Origin: Acidovorax delafieldii | GTDB taxonomy: Bacteria; Pseudomonadota; Gammaproteobacteria; Burkholderiales; Burkholderiaceae_C | Length of the DNA: 64,000 nucleotides | Assembly (NCBI RefSeq): GCF_007993815.1 | Contig: NZ_VJWE01000011.1 | Location: forward strand, 1,383,171 to 1,447,170 | Reading direction: 5' to 3' | Shown: positions 39,730 through 49,048 of the stretch, one piece after another | How positions within the stretch are numbered: the first letter of the stretch is position 1 | Layout of the letters: each line of letters starts with the position of its first letter | Position numbers and translations under genes: made by a program | The notes under the pieces: model-generated | Seen by the model: the letters and a program-made list of their open reading frames with translations, nothing else | What the model was told of the DNA's origin: nothing | The model's database searches: none

Positions 39730-39862
39730 CTGGTCTAACAGGCCTGCGCGCGCTGTCGCCTAGGTGTCTGGCGGCGCCCGTCCTCCCGCGTTATCCCCTA
39801 TGGATGCTGCAGCGCAGGTGCGCGCACGATGCGTCGTTCTTCACTGACCGAGGTATCCATCC

Positions 39863-41161
39863 ATGACCTATTTCCGCCTTACCTGTGTGGCCGCTGCAGC
39901 GGTCCTGCTTGTCGCCTGCGGTGGCTCTGACGACCCGGCGCGCGGCGCACTGATCGACCCCCCCGCCACGCTCACGACGCTCACCGTGGCGCAGATCGAC
40001 GCGGCCACGGCCAGCAGCGGCCTGCAGGCGATCAGCGGCAAGGCCAAGTGCGATGTGAAGGTGGTGTCGCTGAACTATGCGACCGTGGGTGCCAAGAGCG
40101 GCGAAAACACCAACGCCTCGGGCGTGATGCTGGTGCCTGCCGGCGCCTGCACCACCGCAGCCCCGCTGGTGGCCTATGCCAAGGGCACCGATGTGCAAAA
40201 GCCCCGCACCCTGGCCAACCCGCAGGACAACGAAACCTTCCTGCTGGCTGCCATGTACGCCGCGCAGGGTTATGCCGTGGTGGCCACCGACTACCTGGGC
40301 TTTGCCAAGTCGGGCTACAGCTATCACCCCTACCTGCATGCCGACTCGGAAGCCACCTCGGTCATCGACTCGGTGCGTGCTGCACGCAATGCGGCAGGCA
40401 CGGTGGGTGCTACGCTGTCGGGCAAGGTGATGTTCACCGGGTACTCGCAGGGCGGCCACTCGTCCATGGCAGCGCAGCGCGCAGCCGAGCGGGACTACGG
40501 CAACGAATTCAATGTGGTCGCAGGCGCGCACCTGGCAGGCCCCTACAACCTGTCGGGCTCGCTGCGCCTTCCGGATGCGATCGCGGGCGTGCAGTTCTTT
40601 GTGCCCTACCTCGTCACGGCCTGGCAGAAGGTCTATGGCAACGTCTATACCGACGTGAAGGATGTGTTCAAGGCGCCGTACTCCGGCTACATCGAGAACC
40701 TGCTGCCCAACCCCACGCTCAACTACACCACCCTGGTGACCACGGGCACGCTGCCGTCGGGCACACCCAACCAGGCGCGTGACGCGCTGTTCCAGTCGGC
40801 GTTCATCACCGGCTCCCAGACCAGCACCACCCACCCGCTGTACCTGGCCGCCAAAAAGAACGACCTGCTGGGCTGGACCCCCAAGGCGCGTGTGATGCTG
40901 TGTGGCGGTGCTGGCGACCCCACCGTGCCGCCGGCCGTTCACATGGTCGTCATGAAAGCCGACTTTGACAGCCGGGGTGTCACGAACGTCAACACAGTCG
41001 ATGTGGACGCTGCCATCCAGGCCACCTACGGCCCTGGCGGCAAGGCACCCACCGACCCTAACTCGGCAGCCTTTGCTACCTACTACGGCAGCTACCATGG
41101 CACCTACGAGCCGCCGTTCTGCCATGCGCAGGCCAAGGCCGTGTTCGACACCGTCAAATGA
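39863..41161 (+). CDS. Exported alpha/beta-hydrolase lipoprotein
   Basis: A 432-residue predicted lipoprotein (lipobox VLLVAC, Cys19). The catalytic domain has the nucleophile elbow FTGYSQGGHSS with S195 as the likely nucleophile, preceded by YAVVATDYLGFAKSGYSYHPY. It resembles secreted lipases and prolyl-oligopeptidase-like hydrolases. VMLCGGAGDPTVPP provides the probable catalytic Asp, and SYHGTYEPPFCH near the C-terminus the probable His. Substrate unknown; lipid or polyester esters are plausible. A strong terminator follows, so it is monocistronic, although an SGNH esterase gene follows on the same strand. Confidence 0.84.
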   Translation: MTYFRLTCVAAAAVLLVACGGSDDPARGALIDPPATLTTLTVAQIDAATASSGLQAISGKAKCDVKVVSLNYATVGAKSGENTNASGVMLVPAGACTTAAPLVAYAKGTDVQKPRTLANPQDNETFLLAAMYAAQGYAVVATDYLGFAKSGYSYHPYLHADSEATSVIDSVRAARNAAGTVGATLSGKVMFTGYSQGGHSSMAAQRAAERDYGNEFNVVAGAHLAGPYNLSGSLRLPDAIAGVQFFVPYLVTAWQKVYGNVYTDVKDVFKAPYSGYIENLLPNPTLNYTTLVTTGTLPSGTPNQARDALFQSAFITGSQTSTTHPLYLAAKKNDLLGWTPKARVMLCGGAGDPTVPPAVHMVVMKADFDSRGVTNVNTVDVDAAIQATYGPGGKAPTDPNSAAFATYYGSYHGTYEPPFCHAQAKAVFDTVK

Positions 41162-41222
41162 CAGCCGTGATGCCTGTGTGAAGCGCTGAACGGGTCCCAC
41201 AGGCTTTTAGAACCCGCCACCT

Positions 41223-41256
41223 AAGCCCCACCGGTGTTTACCCGGTGGGGCTTTTT
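41223..41256 (+). terminator. Rho-independent terminator
   Basis: A 12-bp perfect stem, AAGCCCCACCGG at 41223-41234 with CCGGTGGGGCTT at 41242-41253, has a 7-base loop and a T-run to 41256. It ends the alpha/beta-hydrolase gene. Confidence 0.92.
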
Positions 41257-41326
41257 TGCGTTGGCGAATATGATTTGCGAGGAATAGCACGGTCGTTCTA
41301 TTTTTACGATAACAGGAGTGATACCG

Positions 41327-42469
41327 ATGGTTTTTCAGCGCAAGGCTTTGTGGGTTTCTCTGGCGGCAGCATCGCTGCTGGTGGCGTGTGGGGGCGGCGG
41401 TGCCGACACCTCGCCGGTGGCGCCCATCAAGACCGTCAAGGTCATGGGTGACAGCATCGCCGACAGCGGCACGTTCGGCTTCAAGTTCACGGTGCAAGGC
41501 AGCGCACCCACAGGCCCAGCGTCCACACCCATCTGGCCCGAGCTGGTGGCCAGCAGCTACGCAAACACGCTCTGCCCCCGCTATGTGTCCACCGGCAGCG
41601 CGTTCAACAACGCGGCGGGCTGCACCAACTACGCCATTGGTGGCGGTCGCATCAACAACTTCACGGCGCCTGCATCGCCTGTCTCCATCGTCAAGCAGCT
41701 GACCGACGCAGGGGCTGACGGCTTCAGCGCGGGGGACCTGTTGCTGATCGACGGTGGCGGCAACGACGCTGCGGACCTCATCGGTGCCTACCTGTCGGCC
41801 TCCAAGGATGGCGGCAAGGCCTTCGGTGCGGTGCTCTCCACCCTGTTGCCTGCGGCCACGGTGAACGCCGGCCTGGCGGGCGGTGCTACGGGCCAGGCCC
41901 AGGTGGGCGGCGCCTACATGGTGGCGCTGGCTGACAAGTTCCACGACGCGATCGAAGCCAATGCCTTGAGCAAGGGCGCGCAGCGTGTGGCGGTGCTCAA
42001 CATGCCCGCCATCGACAAGACGCCGCGCCTGCAGCAGGTGCTCGGTGGCATCACGGCGTCGGCCGGCGCCGCCGCGAGCGCGCAGGTGCAGGGCCTGCTC
42101 AAGGCCTGGCTCGAAGCCTTCAACGCCCAGCTGGCCAAACGTTTTGCGGGCAACAGCAAGGTGGTGGTGGTGGACTTCTACACCTCGTTCAACGACCAGG
42201 TGGCCAACCCCGCGCAGTTCGGGCTGACCAATGCCAAGAACACCGCGTGCCCCATCACCGGCCAAGGTGCTGACGGCCTGCCCACCTATACCTTCCCCAC
42301 GTGCACGGCGGCAGCTTTGTCGGCACAGACGCCGCCCGCAGGCGCCACGGGCGGCGCGGACTGGTGGAAGACCTATGCGTTCTCCGATAGCTTCCACCCC
42401 ACGCCGTATGGCCACCAGCTGGTCAGCCAGCTGGTATCGCGTTCGCTGGCCCGCGCGGGCTGGCTGTAA
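41327..42469 (+). CDS. SGNH/GDSL-family esterase lipoprotein
   Basis: A 380-residue predicted lipoprotein (lipobox LLVAC, Cys21). The SGNH residues are complete: VMGDSIADSG with S43, a Gly/Asn block in LLLIDGGGNDAADL, and D354/H357 in DSFHPTPYGH. It should be a periplasmic or surface esterase/lipase of unknown substrate. The ATG at 41327 has AGGAG at 41314-41318 nine bases upstream; the GTG inside that site is rejected. An OmpW-like gene follows after 25 bp, suggesting an operon. A paralogue that lacks all these catalytic residues lies at 43267-44220 on the other strand. Confidence 0.87.
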   Translation: MVFQRKALWVSLAAASLLVACGGGGADTSPVAPIKTVKVMGDSIADSGTFGFKFTVQGSAPTGPASTPIWPELVASSYANTLCPRYVSTGSAFNNAAGCTNYAIGGGRINNFTAPASPVSIVKQLTDAGADGFSAGDLLLIDGGGNDAADLIGAYLSASKDGGKAFGAVLSTLLPAATVNAGLAGGATGQAQVGGAYMVALADKFHDAIEANALSKGAQRVAVLNMPAIDKTPRLQQVLGGITASAGAAASAQVQGLLKAWLEAFNAQLAKRFAGNSKVVVVDFYTSFNDQVANPAQFGLTNAKNTACPITGQGADGLPTYTFPTCTAAALSAQTPPAGATGGADWWKTYAFSDSFHPTPYGHQLVSQLVSRSLARAGWL

Positions 42470-42494
42470 TCGGCAGTTGAAGGGTTCATACACC

Positions 42495-43181
42495 ATGCAA
42501 AACAAAACCATCACCCCTTCCCTGGCTGGCGTTGTGGTCGCACTGGCGCTCACCCTGTCCGGCGGCGCGCAGGCCCAGACCGCTGGCAGCTGGCTGGTGC
42601 GCGCGGGCGCCACGCAAATCGCGCCCCAGGTCACCAGTGGCGACCTGTCCGCGCCCAGCTTCACGGGCACCAAGGTGGACGTGCATGCCGACACGCAGCT
42701 GGCTGGCGGCATCACCTACATGCTCACCGACCACTGGGCGGTGGACGTGCCCCTGGCACTGCCTTTCAAGCACAACATCATGGGCGCCGGAGCCATCGGC
42801 GGCGTGGGCAAGATCGGCGAGGTCAAGGTGCTGCCCATGACCGTGTTCGCGCAGTACCGCTTTCTGGAGGCCAATGCGCGGGTGCGCCCCTACGTGGGCC
42901 TGGGCGTGACCTACGCCAAGTTCTTCAAGGAGCGGGGGACCGCCGCGCTGACCGGTCTGACCGGTGGCAGTCCCTCCCGTCCCACTACGCTGAGCGCTGA
43001 ATCGCGGTTTGGCCTCACGCCTCAGGTGGGGGTGAGCATTGCGCTCAACGACCAGTGGTCGCTGGACGTGGCGTACTACAAGACTTTTGTGAAGACCCGC
43101 AACACCCTGTCCACAGGCCAGACCATCGACGTCAAGCTCAACCCCAACGTGGTGGCGCTGGGCGTGGTGTATCGGTTCTGA
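42495..43181 (+). CDS. OmpW-family outer-membrane protein
   Basis: A 228-residue protein with a signal peptide cleaved near GGAQA|Q (about residue 27), followed by an eight-stranded beta-barrel pattern. SWLVRAGATQIAPQ starts the mature chain, and ITYMLTDHWAVDVPLALPFKHNI, RVRPYVGLGVTYAKFF and SLDVAYYKTFVKTRN are OmpW landmarks; it ends in Phe (LGVVYRF) as barrel proteins do. OmpW forms a small hydrophobic channel; co-location with an esterase gene suggests uptake of hydrophobic products, which is inference. Confidence 0.9.
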   Translation: MQNKTITPSLAGVVVALALTLSGGAQAQTAGSWLVRAGATQIAPQVTSGDLSAPSFTGTKVDVHADTQLAGGITYMLTDHWAVDVPLALPFKHNIMGAGAIGGVGKIGEVKVLPMTVFAQYRFLEANARVRPYVGLGVTYAKFFKERGTAALTGLTGGSPSRPTTLSAESRFGLTPQVGVSIALNDQWSLDVAYYKTFVKTRNTLSTGQTIDVKLNPNVVALGVVYRF

Positions 43182-43210
43182 CCTTCATCCGGGGCAGATC
43201 GATGGCCCAC

Positions 43211-43239
43211 AAAAAAGCCGCCCACTGGGCGGCTTTTTT
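43211..43239. terminator. Bidirectional rho-independent terminator
   Basis: A6 at 43211-43216, GCCGCCC at 43217-43223, ACT loop, GGGCGGC at 43227-43233 and T6 at 43234-43239. The symmetry serves both the OmpW-like gene (+) and the SGNH-like gene (-). Confidence 0.9.
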
Positions 43240-43266
43240 GCTGGGTGGAGCGCGGAGCGCGCCGGC

Positions 43267-44220
43267 TTACCAGCGTGCGCGCAGTCGGTCGTAGGCGTAG
43301 GTGCCAAACTGGCGCTGGGCCGACGGCGTGAGGTACACGCTGTCAGCAAACACAAACGAGGTGGCATTGGCACCCGACAGCAGCGTGGACGACGTGCACA
43401 GGGCCGAATTGACCTGGCCCGCGCCGATGCCGATACCGTTGTTCGCGTCCACCGACGTGCACACTGCCGCCGTGGAGTTGTTGAAGCCGTAGTTGCCAGG
43501 CACGCTGGTGTACAGGTTCACGTAGTAGGCCGAGTCCACGTACAGCACGTTGGCGCCCAGGTCCACGATGCCCACCAGCAGGCCTTCGTTGAAGCGGCTG
43601 CTGGCGTTGCTCAGCAGGGCTTCGCGGCCAATGGTCTTGGCCCAGGGGGTCTTGCTCAGGTCGTAGGTGCCGGTCACCACCACATACTTGGCGCCCGCCG
43701 TCACCAGGCGGCGCACCTGTGCAGCCAGGTCCTCCCCGGCCTTGCGGGCGGCGGCCACCATGGCGTCCTGGGTCTGGGTGCCTGCGTTCACAGCGGCCAT
43801 GCCGGCGATCACGTCGCTGATACCGCCGCTCACGATCACCACGTCGGTGGCCGCAAAGCTGCCACTGGCCAGAAAGGTATCGATTTGTTCGGTGACGGTC
43901 CGGGTGCTGGCATTGCCTGCGGCGTCGGGCTTGGCGCTGACGCGGGCGTTGCCAGTGGCGTAGCTCAGGCCGCCTGCGGAGACCGGGGCAAGCGACTTGC
44001 CGTAGTTGGCCACCAGTTGCAGGGTCCAGTTGTTGACGCTGCCGTCATTGACGGTGTAACGCGAGCCGTTTTGCCCCACATCGTTCATGGCGTCGCCGAA
44101 CGCAATAAAGCGCTGGGGCGAGATGGCCGATTCGGTGGTGCTGGAACCGCAGGCCGCGAGCAACGCGGCCGACGCACATGCGGCGACCATGATGGTGCGG
44201 CGCATCCAATTTGCTGCCAT
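43267..44220 (-). CDS. SGNH-fold lipoprotein lacking catalytic residues (probable pseudoenzyme)
   Basis: A 317-residue predicted lipoprotein (lipobox LLAAC, Cys24) clearly of the SGNH/GDSL fold. However, block I reads FGDAMNDVG with Ala44 in place of the nucleophile Ser, block III reads SGGISD where Asn is expected, and the C-terminal DxxH reads DSVY (D293, Y296) in place of His. With three of the active-site residues gone, hydrolase activity is unlikely. The frame is intact and codon use is normal, so the protein is probably maintained for binding or a structural role. It sits convergent to the OmpW-like gene and next to an active SGNH paralogue. Confidence 0.84.
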   Translation of the reverse strand: MAANWMRRTIMVAACASAALLAACGSSTTESAISPQRFIAFGDAMNDVGQNGSRYTVNDGSVNNWTLQLVANYGKSLAPVSAGGLSYATGNARVSAKPDAAGNASTRTVTEQIDTFLASGSFAATDVVIVSGGISDVIAGMAAVNAGTQTQDAMVAAARKAGEDLAAQVRRLVTAGAKYVVVTGTYDLSKTPWAKTIGREALLSNASSRFNEGLLVGIVDLGANVLYVDSAYYVNLYTSVPGNYGFNNSTAAVCTSVDANNGIGIGAGQVNSALCTSSTLLSGANATSFVFADSVYLTPSAQRQFGTYAYDRLRARW

Positions 44221-44295
44221 GTATTTCTCCAGAAAAGTGGGGGGTAGTTTAACGACGCAAAGTCAACGGATGTAAAGCGGCGCCATCGCGCAGGC

Positions 44296-45312
44296 TCAGG
44301 CGGCGGATGCGCGCTGCAGGCGGTCGCGCACGCCTTCCCAATCGGGGCTGGCGGGCGGGGTCTCGATCCAGATCAGCTTCACGCCTTCGTCGTCAAAACT
44401 GCGCAGCACGGCGAACAGCTGCTGCGCTGTGGCAGCCGCGTCATCGGGCATGCGCCGCATGACCAGCTTGGAGGACCGACTGCGCAACGCAGCGCGGGCA
44501 TAGATCGCAATGTGGGCGGCATCGGTACCCAGCAGGTCCAGGCTGGTCTGCAGCGCCTTCGCGTCCATCAGCCGCACCTTGGCGCTAGGAGCATAGTGAG
44601 CCTCCAGCGTGCCCGAGGCGCGGGGTGTGGCCGTGGGGAGGTCTTCCTTGGACAGCGGGGCCATGCCGCAAGCGGCCGCAATCTGCGCCCGGGTGATGGC
44701 TCCGGGCCGCAGCAGCACGGGCACACCACGCGTGCAGTCCACGATGGTGCTTTCAATGCCTACATCGCAGGGCCCGCCGTCCAGCACCAGCAGGTCGTCG
44801 CCCAGCTCGTCCTGCACATGCTGGGCGGTGGTGGGGCTCACGCGGCCAAAACGGTTGGCACTGGGGGCTGCAACGCCCCACACGGGAGGGCCGCCAGCCT
44901 CATTGCTGTCGCCAGCGGCCGCGCAGGCCACCAGCAGGGCGTGGGCCACGGGGTGTGCGGGGCAGCGCAATCCCACGCTGTCCTGCCCGCCGGTGGCGGC
45001 GTTGGCTACGCCGGGCAAGCGCGGCAGTATGAGCGTGAGTGGGCCGGGCCAGAAGGCATCAACGAGCTTTTGTGCAAAGCCGGGCACTTCACTGGCGAAA
45101 TGCGCAATGCCCTCGGCATTGGCCACGTGCACGATCAGCGGGTGGTCGCTGGGCCGCCCCTTGGCCGCGAAGATCTGCGCCACGGCGGTATCGCTGCTGG
45201 CATCGGCTGCGAGGCCATACACCGTTTCGGTGGGGAGCCCCAGCAGGGCGCCGCTGCGCACTGCGCGTGCAGCGGTGGCGATGGCCTGGGGGGCGTTGCC
45301 GTCGAGAATCAT
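44296..45312 (-). CDS. sua5: L-threonylcarbamoyladenylate synthase (Sua5 type)
   Basis: A 338-residue enzyme making threonylcarbamoyl-AMP from Thr, HCO3- and ATP for tRNA t6A. The YrdC domain (~1-205) shows GLPTETVYGLAADA, FAAKGRPSDHPLIVHV, WPGPLTLILP and APSANRFGRVSPTTAQHV. A linker and the ~120-residue Sua5 C-terminal domain follow, distinguishing it from short TsaC. The ATG at 45312 fits the N-terminus. It is the last gene of a minus-strand purE-purK-sua5 run. Confidence 0.94.
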   Translation of the reverse strand: MILDGNAPQAIATAARAVRSGALLGLPTETVYGLAADASSDTAVAQIFAAKGRPSDHPLIVHVANAEGIAHFASEVPGFAQKLVDAFWPGPLTLILPRLPGVANAATGGQDSVGLRCPAHPVAHALLVACAAAGDSNEAGGPPVWGVAAPSANRFGRVSPTTAQHVQDELGDDLLVLDGGPCDVGIESTIVDCTRGVPVLLRPGAITRAQIAAACGMAPLSKEDLPTATPRASGTLEAHYAPSAKVRLMDAKALQTSLDLLGTDAAHIAIYARAALRSRSSKLVMRRMPDDAAATAQQLFAVLRSFDDEGVKLIWIETPPASPDWEGVRDRLQRASAA

Positions 45313-45326
45313 GGAAACAGCCTGGC

Positions 45327-46496
45327 TCAGAAGGGCTCGATGCCCAGCAGCGCTGCAGCCTGCAGGGCTGTGGCGCGCGCAGCCTCGGGGGTGGCGGCGG
45401 TGATGTTCAGGTGCCCCATCTTGCGGTCGCGCTTGGCGTCGCGCTTGCCATACAGGTGCAGGTGGGTGCCGGGCAGGGCCAGTACCTGGGCCCAGGGCGG
45501 GGTCTGCGCCGCGTCGCCGTGGGCAAACCACAGGTCGCCGAGCAGGTTCAGCATGACGGCGGCGCTGTGCTGGCGCGGCTGCGTCAGCGGCAGGCGGGCC
45601 ATGGTGCGCACCTGCAGCTCGAACTGCGACACATCGCAGGCGTTCTGGCTGTAGTGACCGCTGTTGTGCGGGCGAGGGGCGATCTCGTTGACCACGAGGC
45701 TGCCGTCCTGCAGCACGAAGAACTCCACACACAGCACGCCCACATACTGCAGGCCTTCTGCTACAGATTTTGCAGCGGCTACCGCTTGATCCACTAGCGC
45801 TTGCGGCAGATTTCCTTCATAAACCTCGGTCACGGCCAGGATGCCGTCGCGGTGCAGGTTGCGCTGCACCGGCAGGTGCACCATCGTCCCATCGGCACCA
45901 CGCGCCACGATGACGGAACATTCCAGCTGCAGCGGCAGCATCTTCTCCAGCACGCAGGCCACTTGGCCAACCGAATCCCAGGCGGGGGCCAGATCGGCGG
46001 GCGTCTTCACGCGCACCTGGCCCTTGCCGTCGTAGCCCATGCGGGCCGTCTTGAGGATGCCGGGCAAAAGGTGGGGGTATACGGCGGCCAGTTGCTCTGC
46101 GGTTTCGATCACGGCAAAGGGCGCGCAGGGCACACCGCAGGCCACAAAGTGCGCCTTCTCGCGTGCACGGTCCTGCGCCACCGACACGGCGCTGGCGGCG
46201 GGCGACACGGGGCGTTGCGAGGCCAGGGTGGCCAGTGCAGCGGCGGGTACGTTCTCGAACTCGGTGGTCACCGCATCCGACAGGCGGGCCAGCTCTGCGA
46301 GGCCCTGCGGGTCTTCGTAACCTGTCTGGATGTGGTGGTGGCTCACCAGCCCGGCAGGGCTGGTGGGGTCGGCATCGAGCACGGCCGTAAAGTAGCCCAT
46401 AGCCTGGGCCTGGTGGACGAACATGCGGCCCAGCTGGCCGCCACCCAGAACACCCAACGTCGATCCGGGGAGCAAGGGTTGCGTGGCGGCGCTCAT
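45327..46496 (-). CDS. purK: N5-carboxyaminoimidazole ribonucleotide synthase
   Basis: A 389-residue ATP-grasp enzyme converting AIR, ATP and bicarbonate to N5-[52 protein letters not shown] and [16 protein letters not shown] match PurK. Its ATG overlaps the purE stop by 4 bases. Residues ~225-246 ([20 protein letters not shown]) are encoded by a copy of the dispersed repeat family, in a position where homologues vary in sequence but not in length. Confidence 0.95.
   Translation of the reverse strand: MSAATQPLLPGSTLGVLGGGQLGRMFVHQAQAMGYFTAVLDADPTSPAGLVSHHHIQTGYEDPQGLAELARLSDAVTTEFENVPAAALATLASQRPVSPAASAVSVAQDRAREKAHFVACGVPCAPFAVIETAEQLAAVYPHLLPGILKTARMGYDGKGQVRVKTPADLAPAWDSVGQVACVLEKMLPLQLECSVIVARGADGTMVHLPVQRNLHRDGILAVTEVYEGNLPQALVDQAVAAAKSVAEGLQYVGVLCVEFFVLQDGSLVVNEIAPRPHNSGHYSQNACDVSQFELQVRTMARLPLTQPRQHSAAVMLNLLGDLWFAHGDAAQTPPWAQVLALPGTHLHLYGKRDAKRDRKMGHLNITAATPEAARATALQAAALLGIEPF
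45759..45821. repeat. Dispersed repeat, copy 5, in frame inside purK
   Basis: Plus-strand landmarks: GCTACAGATTTTGCAGCGGC at 45760-45779, CCGCTTGATCCACTAGCGCT at 45782-45801 and TGCGGCAGATTTCC. The last half is almost identical to copy 4 at 33373-33393. Confidence 0.75.
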
Positions 46497-46987
46497 GCGG
46501 CGGGCGGCAGGGTCATGTTGCGGGCCACTTCCGTCTGCTCGGCGCGGAAGGCTTCCAGGCGCTGGCGCAGCTCGGGGCTCTCATTGGCCAGCAGGGCCAC
46601 AGCAAACAGGGCTGCGTTGGCCGCGCCGGCGGTGCCGATGGCAAACGTCGCCACGGGGATGCCTTTGGGCATTTGTACGATGGAGTGCAGCGAATCCACA
46701 CCCTGCAGGTGGCGGCTGGCCACGGGCACGCCCAGCACGGGCACGGTGGTCTTGGCGGCGATCATGCCGGGCAGGTGGGCAGCACCGCCGGCCCCGGCGA
46801 TGATGGCCTTCAGCCCCCGGCCGGCGGCGGCCTCGGCGTAGGCAAACATGTCGTCGGGCATGCGGTGGGCCGACACCACGCGGGCCTCGTGCGCGATGCC
46901 GAACTGTTCAAGGATTTGCACTGCATGCTGCATGGTGTCCCAGTCGCTGCTGGAACCCATGACCACGCCGATCTGGATGGGTTTCAT
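46493..46987 (-). CDS. purE: N5-carboxyaminoimidazole ribonucleotide mutase
   Basis: A 164-residue class I PurE interconverting N5-CAIR and [22 protein letters not shown], the [15 protein letters not shown] stretch with the catalytic His, [19 protein letters not shown] and [22 protein letters not shown] are diagnostic. It is the first gene of purE-purK-sua5 on the minus strand. purC, its usual neighbour, lies 1.1 kb away beyond the oppositely oriented cnoX gene. Confidence 0.96.
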   Translation of the reverse strand: MKPIQIGVVMGSSSDWDTMQHAVQILEQFGIAHEARVVSAHRMPDDMFAYAEAAAGRGLKAIIAGAGGAAHLPGMIAAKTTVPVLGVPVASRHLQGVDSLHSIVQMPKGIPVATFAIGTAGAANAALFAVALLANESPELRQRLEAFRAEQTEVARNMTLPPAA

Positions 46988-47143
46988 GGTGTGGAAGGTG
47001 CTGGCCGGCAGGCCTTGCCTGCCCAGCCGCTGTAGGTAGAACCCGCGATTTTACTTTTTGCGCCTCCCTGGCGGGTGTGGGGCTGTTTCGATGGGCCAAA
47101 ATAGCGCGCAAACCGCTCCATAGGCCTCGGGCCCCACACCATC

Positions 47144-48052
47144 ATGATTGACGTCACCGTAGAGAACTTTGAAGCCGAGGTGGTTGCCGCCTCGATGAAC
47201 GTGCCCGTGCTGGTGGACTTCTGGGCGCCCTGGTGTGGCCCCTGCAAGTCCCTGGGGCCGGTGCTGGAGAAGCTGGAGACGGAATACGCGGGCCGCTTCA
47301 AGCTCGCCAAGATCGACTCCGACCAGGAACAGCAGCTGGCGGGCATGTTCGGAATCCGCAGCATTCCTACCTGCGTGCTGCTGATGAACGGTCAGCCTGT
47401 CGATGGTTTCATGGGCGCCTTGCCCGAAGGCCAGGTGCGCGCCTTCCTCGACAAGCACGTCCCCACCGCTGAAGAGATGGTGGCCGAGGCCGAGGAAGAA
47501 GAGGCGCAGGAAGCTCTGGCCGAAGGTGATACCGGCACCGCACTGGAGAAGCTGCAGCATGCCGTCGTGACCGACCCCGCCAACGATGACGCGCGCTTTG
47601 ACTACGTCAAGCTGCTGCTGCAGCTGGGGCGCGAGGACGATGCCAAGGTGGCTTTTGCTCCCGTGATTGCCAAGGCCGCCATGTCGCGCAAGCTGGGGGC
47701 CCTCAAGACATGGATGGATGCTCTGGATTTTGTAGCGTCTGGCACATATGACACTAGCGCTGAGGCCGGATTTGAGGGAAAAATCGCCGCGAACAAGCGG
47801 GATTTTGACACCCGCTATGCCCGCGCCCGCTGGCTCATCACCCAGCAGCGCTGGACCGACGCCATGGACGAACTGCTCGAAATCCTCATGCGCGATAAGG
47901 CGTGGAGCGAAGAGATCGCCCGAAAGACCTACGTCGCCATCCTCGAACTGATCGAGGCGCCCAAGCCCAAGGTAGCCGAGGGCCAGATCCCCCCCGAAGA
48001 CCCGGTGGTGGCCACCTACCGCCGGCGGTTGTCGAGTGTGGTGCTGAGCTGA
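47144..48052 (+). CDS. cnoX: Thioredoxin-TPR fusion chaperone (CnoX/YbbN family)
   Basis: A 302-residue cytoplasmic protein: a thioredoxin domain (~1-108) followed by a helical, TPR-like region (~118-300). The redox motif WCGPC is intact (in VDFWAPWCGPCKSLGP), unlike the SxxC of E. coli CnoX, so it may have real reductase activity as in other species. Family members hold oxidised proteins for refolding and pass them to GroEL. Residues ~194-212 (DALDFVASGTYDTSAEAGF) are encoded by a dispersed-repeat copy in the helical region. It stands alone on the plus strand between purE and purC. Confidence 0.92.
   Translation: MIDVTVENFEAEVVAASMNVPVLVDFWAPWCGPCKSLGPVLEKLETEYAGRFKLAKIDSDQEQQLAGMFGIRSIPTCVLLMNGQPVDGFMGALPEGQVRAFLDKHVPTAEEMVAEAEEEEAQEALAEGDTGTALEKLQHAVVTDPANDDARFDYVKLLLQLGREDDAKVAFAPVIAKAAMSRKLGALKTWMDALDFVASGTYDTSAEAGFEGKIAANKRDFDTRYARARWLITQQRWTDAMDELLEILMRDKAWSEEIARKTYVAILELIEAPKPKVAEGQIPPEDPVVATYRRRLSSVVLS
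47718..47778. repeat. Dispersed repeat, copy 6, in frame inside cnoX
   Basis: Landmarks are GGATTTTGTAGCGTCTGGC at 47725-47743 and ACACTAGCGCTGAGGCCGGA at 47751-47770, followed by TTTGAGGG. It falls in a linker between helices of the TPR-like region. Confidence 0.68.
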
Positions 48053-48069
48053 GAAGGCGCACTCCAAAG

Positions 48070-48096
48070 AAAAAAGGCCCTTCAAGGGCCTTTTTT
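48070..48096. terminator. Bidirectional rho-independent terminator
   Basis: A6 at 48070-48075, GGCCCTT at 48076-48082, AAGGGCC at 48084-48090 and T6 at 48091-48096. It lies between the convergent cnoX and purC genes and serves both. Confidence 0.88.
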
Positions 48097-48127
48097 ATAG
48101 CTGCACGGGCGTTGGCGGCAGCGCAGG

Positions 48128-49048
48128 TCAGCTTGTCAGCCGCTCCAGTGCCTCACGGTACTTCGCCGCCGTCTTTTCAATCACCGCCTGGGGCAGGCGG
48201 GGCGATGGAGGGGTCTTGTCCCAGGGCTTGCCGTTGACCTGGGCCTGCTCCAGCCAGTCGCGCACAAACTGCTTGTCGTAGCTGGGCGGGTTCTCCCCCT
48301 TGGCCAGGGCTTCAGCGTAGCCCTCCACTGGCCAGTAGCGGGAGCTGTCGGGGGTCAGCACCTCGTCCATCAGCACCAGCGTGCCGTCAGGGGCCAGGCC
48401 AAACTCGAATTTCGTGTCGGCAATGATCATGCCCTTGGTGAGCGCGATGTCGGCCGCGGCCTTGTAGATGGCAATGCTCAGATCGCGGATGCGGGTGGCC
48501 AGGTCCAGGCCAATCATCTCCACCGTGCGCTCGAAGGTGATGTTCTCATCGTGCTCGCCCATGGCGGCCTTGGCGGCGGGCGTGTAGATGGGGTCGGGCA
48601 GCTTGGCGGCGTTGGTCAGGCCTTCGGGCAGGGGCACGCCACAGACCGAGCGCGATTCCTGGTATTCCTTCCAGCCGCTGCCAGCCAGGTAGCCGCGCAC
48701 CACGGCTTCGACCGGAATGGGTTGGAGGCGCTTCACTAGCATCGAGCGGCCACGGATTTGAGGGGCTTCCTCGGGGCTCACCACGCTCTCGGGTGCGTCA
48801 CCTGTGAGGTGATTGGGGCAGATGTGGCCGAGCTTGTCGAACCAGAACAGGGCCATTTGGGTGAGCAGCTCGCCCTTGCCGGGGATAGGCTCGCCCATGA
48901 TGACGTCGAAGGCCGACAGGCGGTCGCTGGCCACCATCAGGATGCGGTCATCGCCCACGGCGTAGTTGTCACGCACCTTGCCGCGTGCCAGCAGGGGCAG
49001 CGAAGTCAGGGCCGAAGTGTGCAGGGCGGTGGAGCTGGGCTGGGTCAT
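48128..49048 (-). CDS. purC: Phosphoribosylaminoimidazole-succinocarboxamide synthase
   Basis: A 306-residue SAICAR synthetase condensing CAIR with aspartate. [30 protein letters not shown], the [17 protein letters not shown] motif, [13 protein letters not shown] and [14 protein letters not shown] are family hallmarks. The length matches the longer (~300-residue) eukaryote-like/betaproteobacterial form rather than the 237-residue E. coli form. The ATG at 49048 gives a standard N-terminus. In many Burkholderiales it is adjacent to purE; here the cnoX gene separates them. Confidence 0.95.
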   Translation of the reverse strand: MTQPSSTALHTSALTSLPLLARGKVRDNYAVGDDRILMVASDRLSAFDVIMGEPIPGKGELLTQMALFWFDKLGHICPNHLTGDAPESVVSPEEAPQIRGRSMLVKRLQPIPVEAVVRGYLAGSGWKEYQESRSVCGVPLPEGLTNAAKLPDPIYTPAAKAAMGEHDENITFERTVEMIGLDLATRIRDLSIAIYKAAADIALTKGMIIADTKFEFGLAPDGTLVLMDEVLTPDSSRYWPVEGYAEALAKGENPPSYDKQFVRDWLEQAQVNGKPWDKTPPSPRLPQAVIEKTAAKYREALERLTS

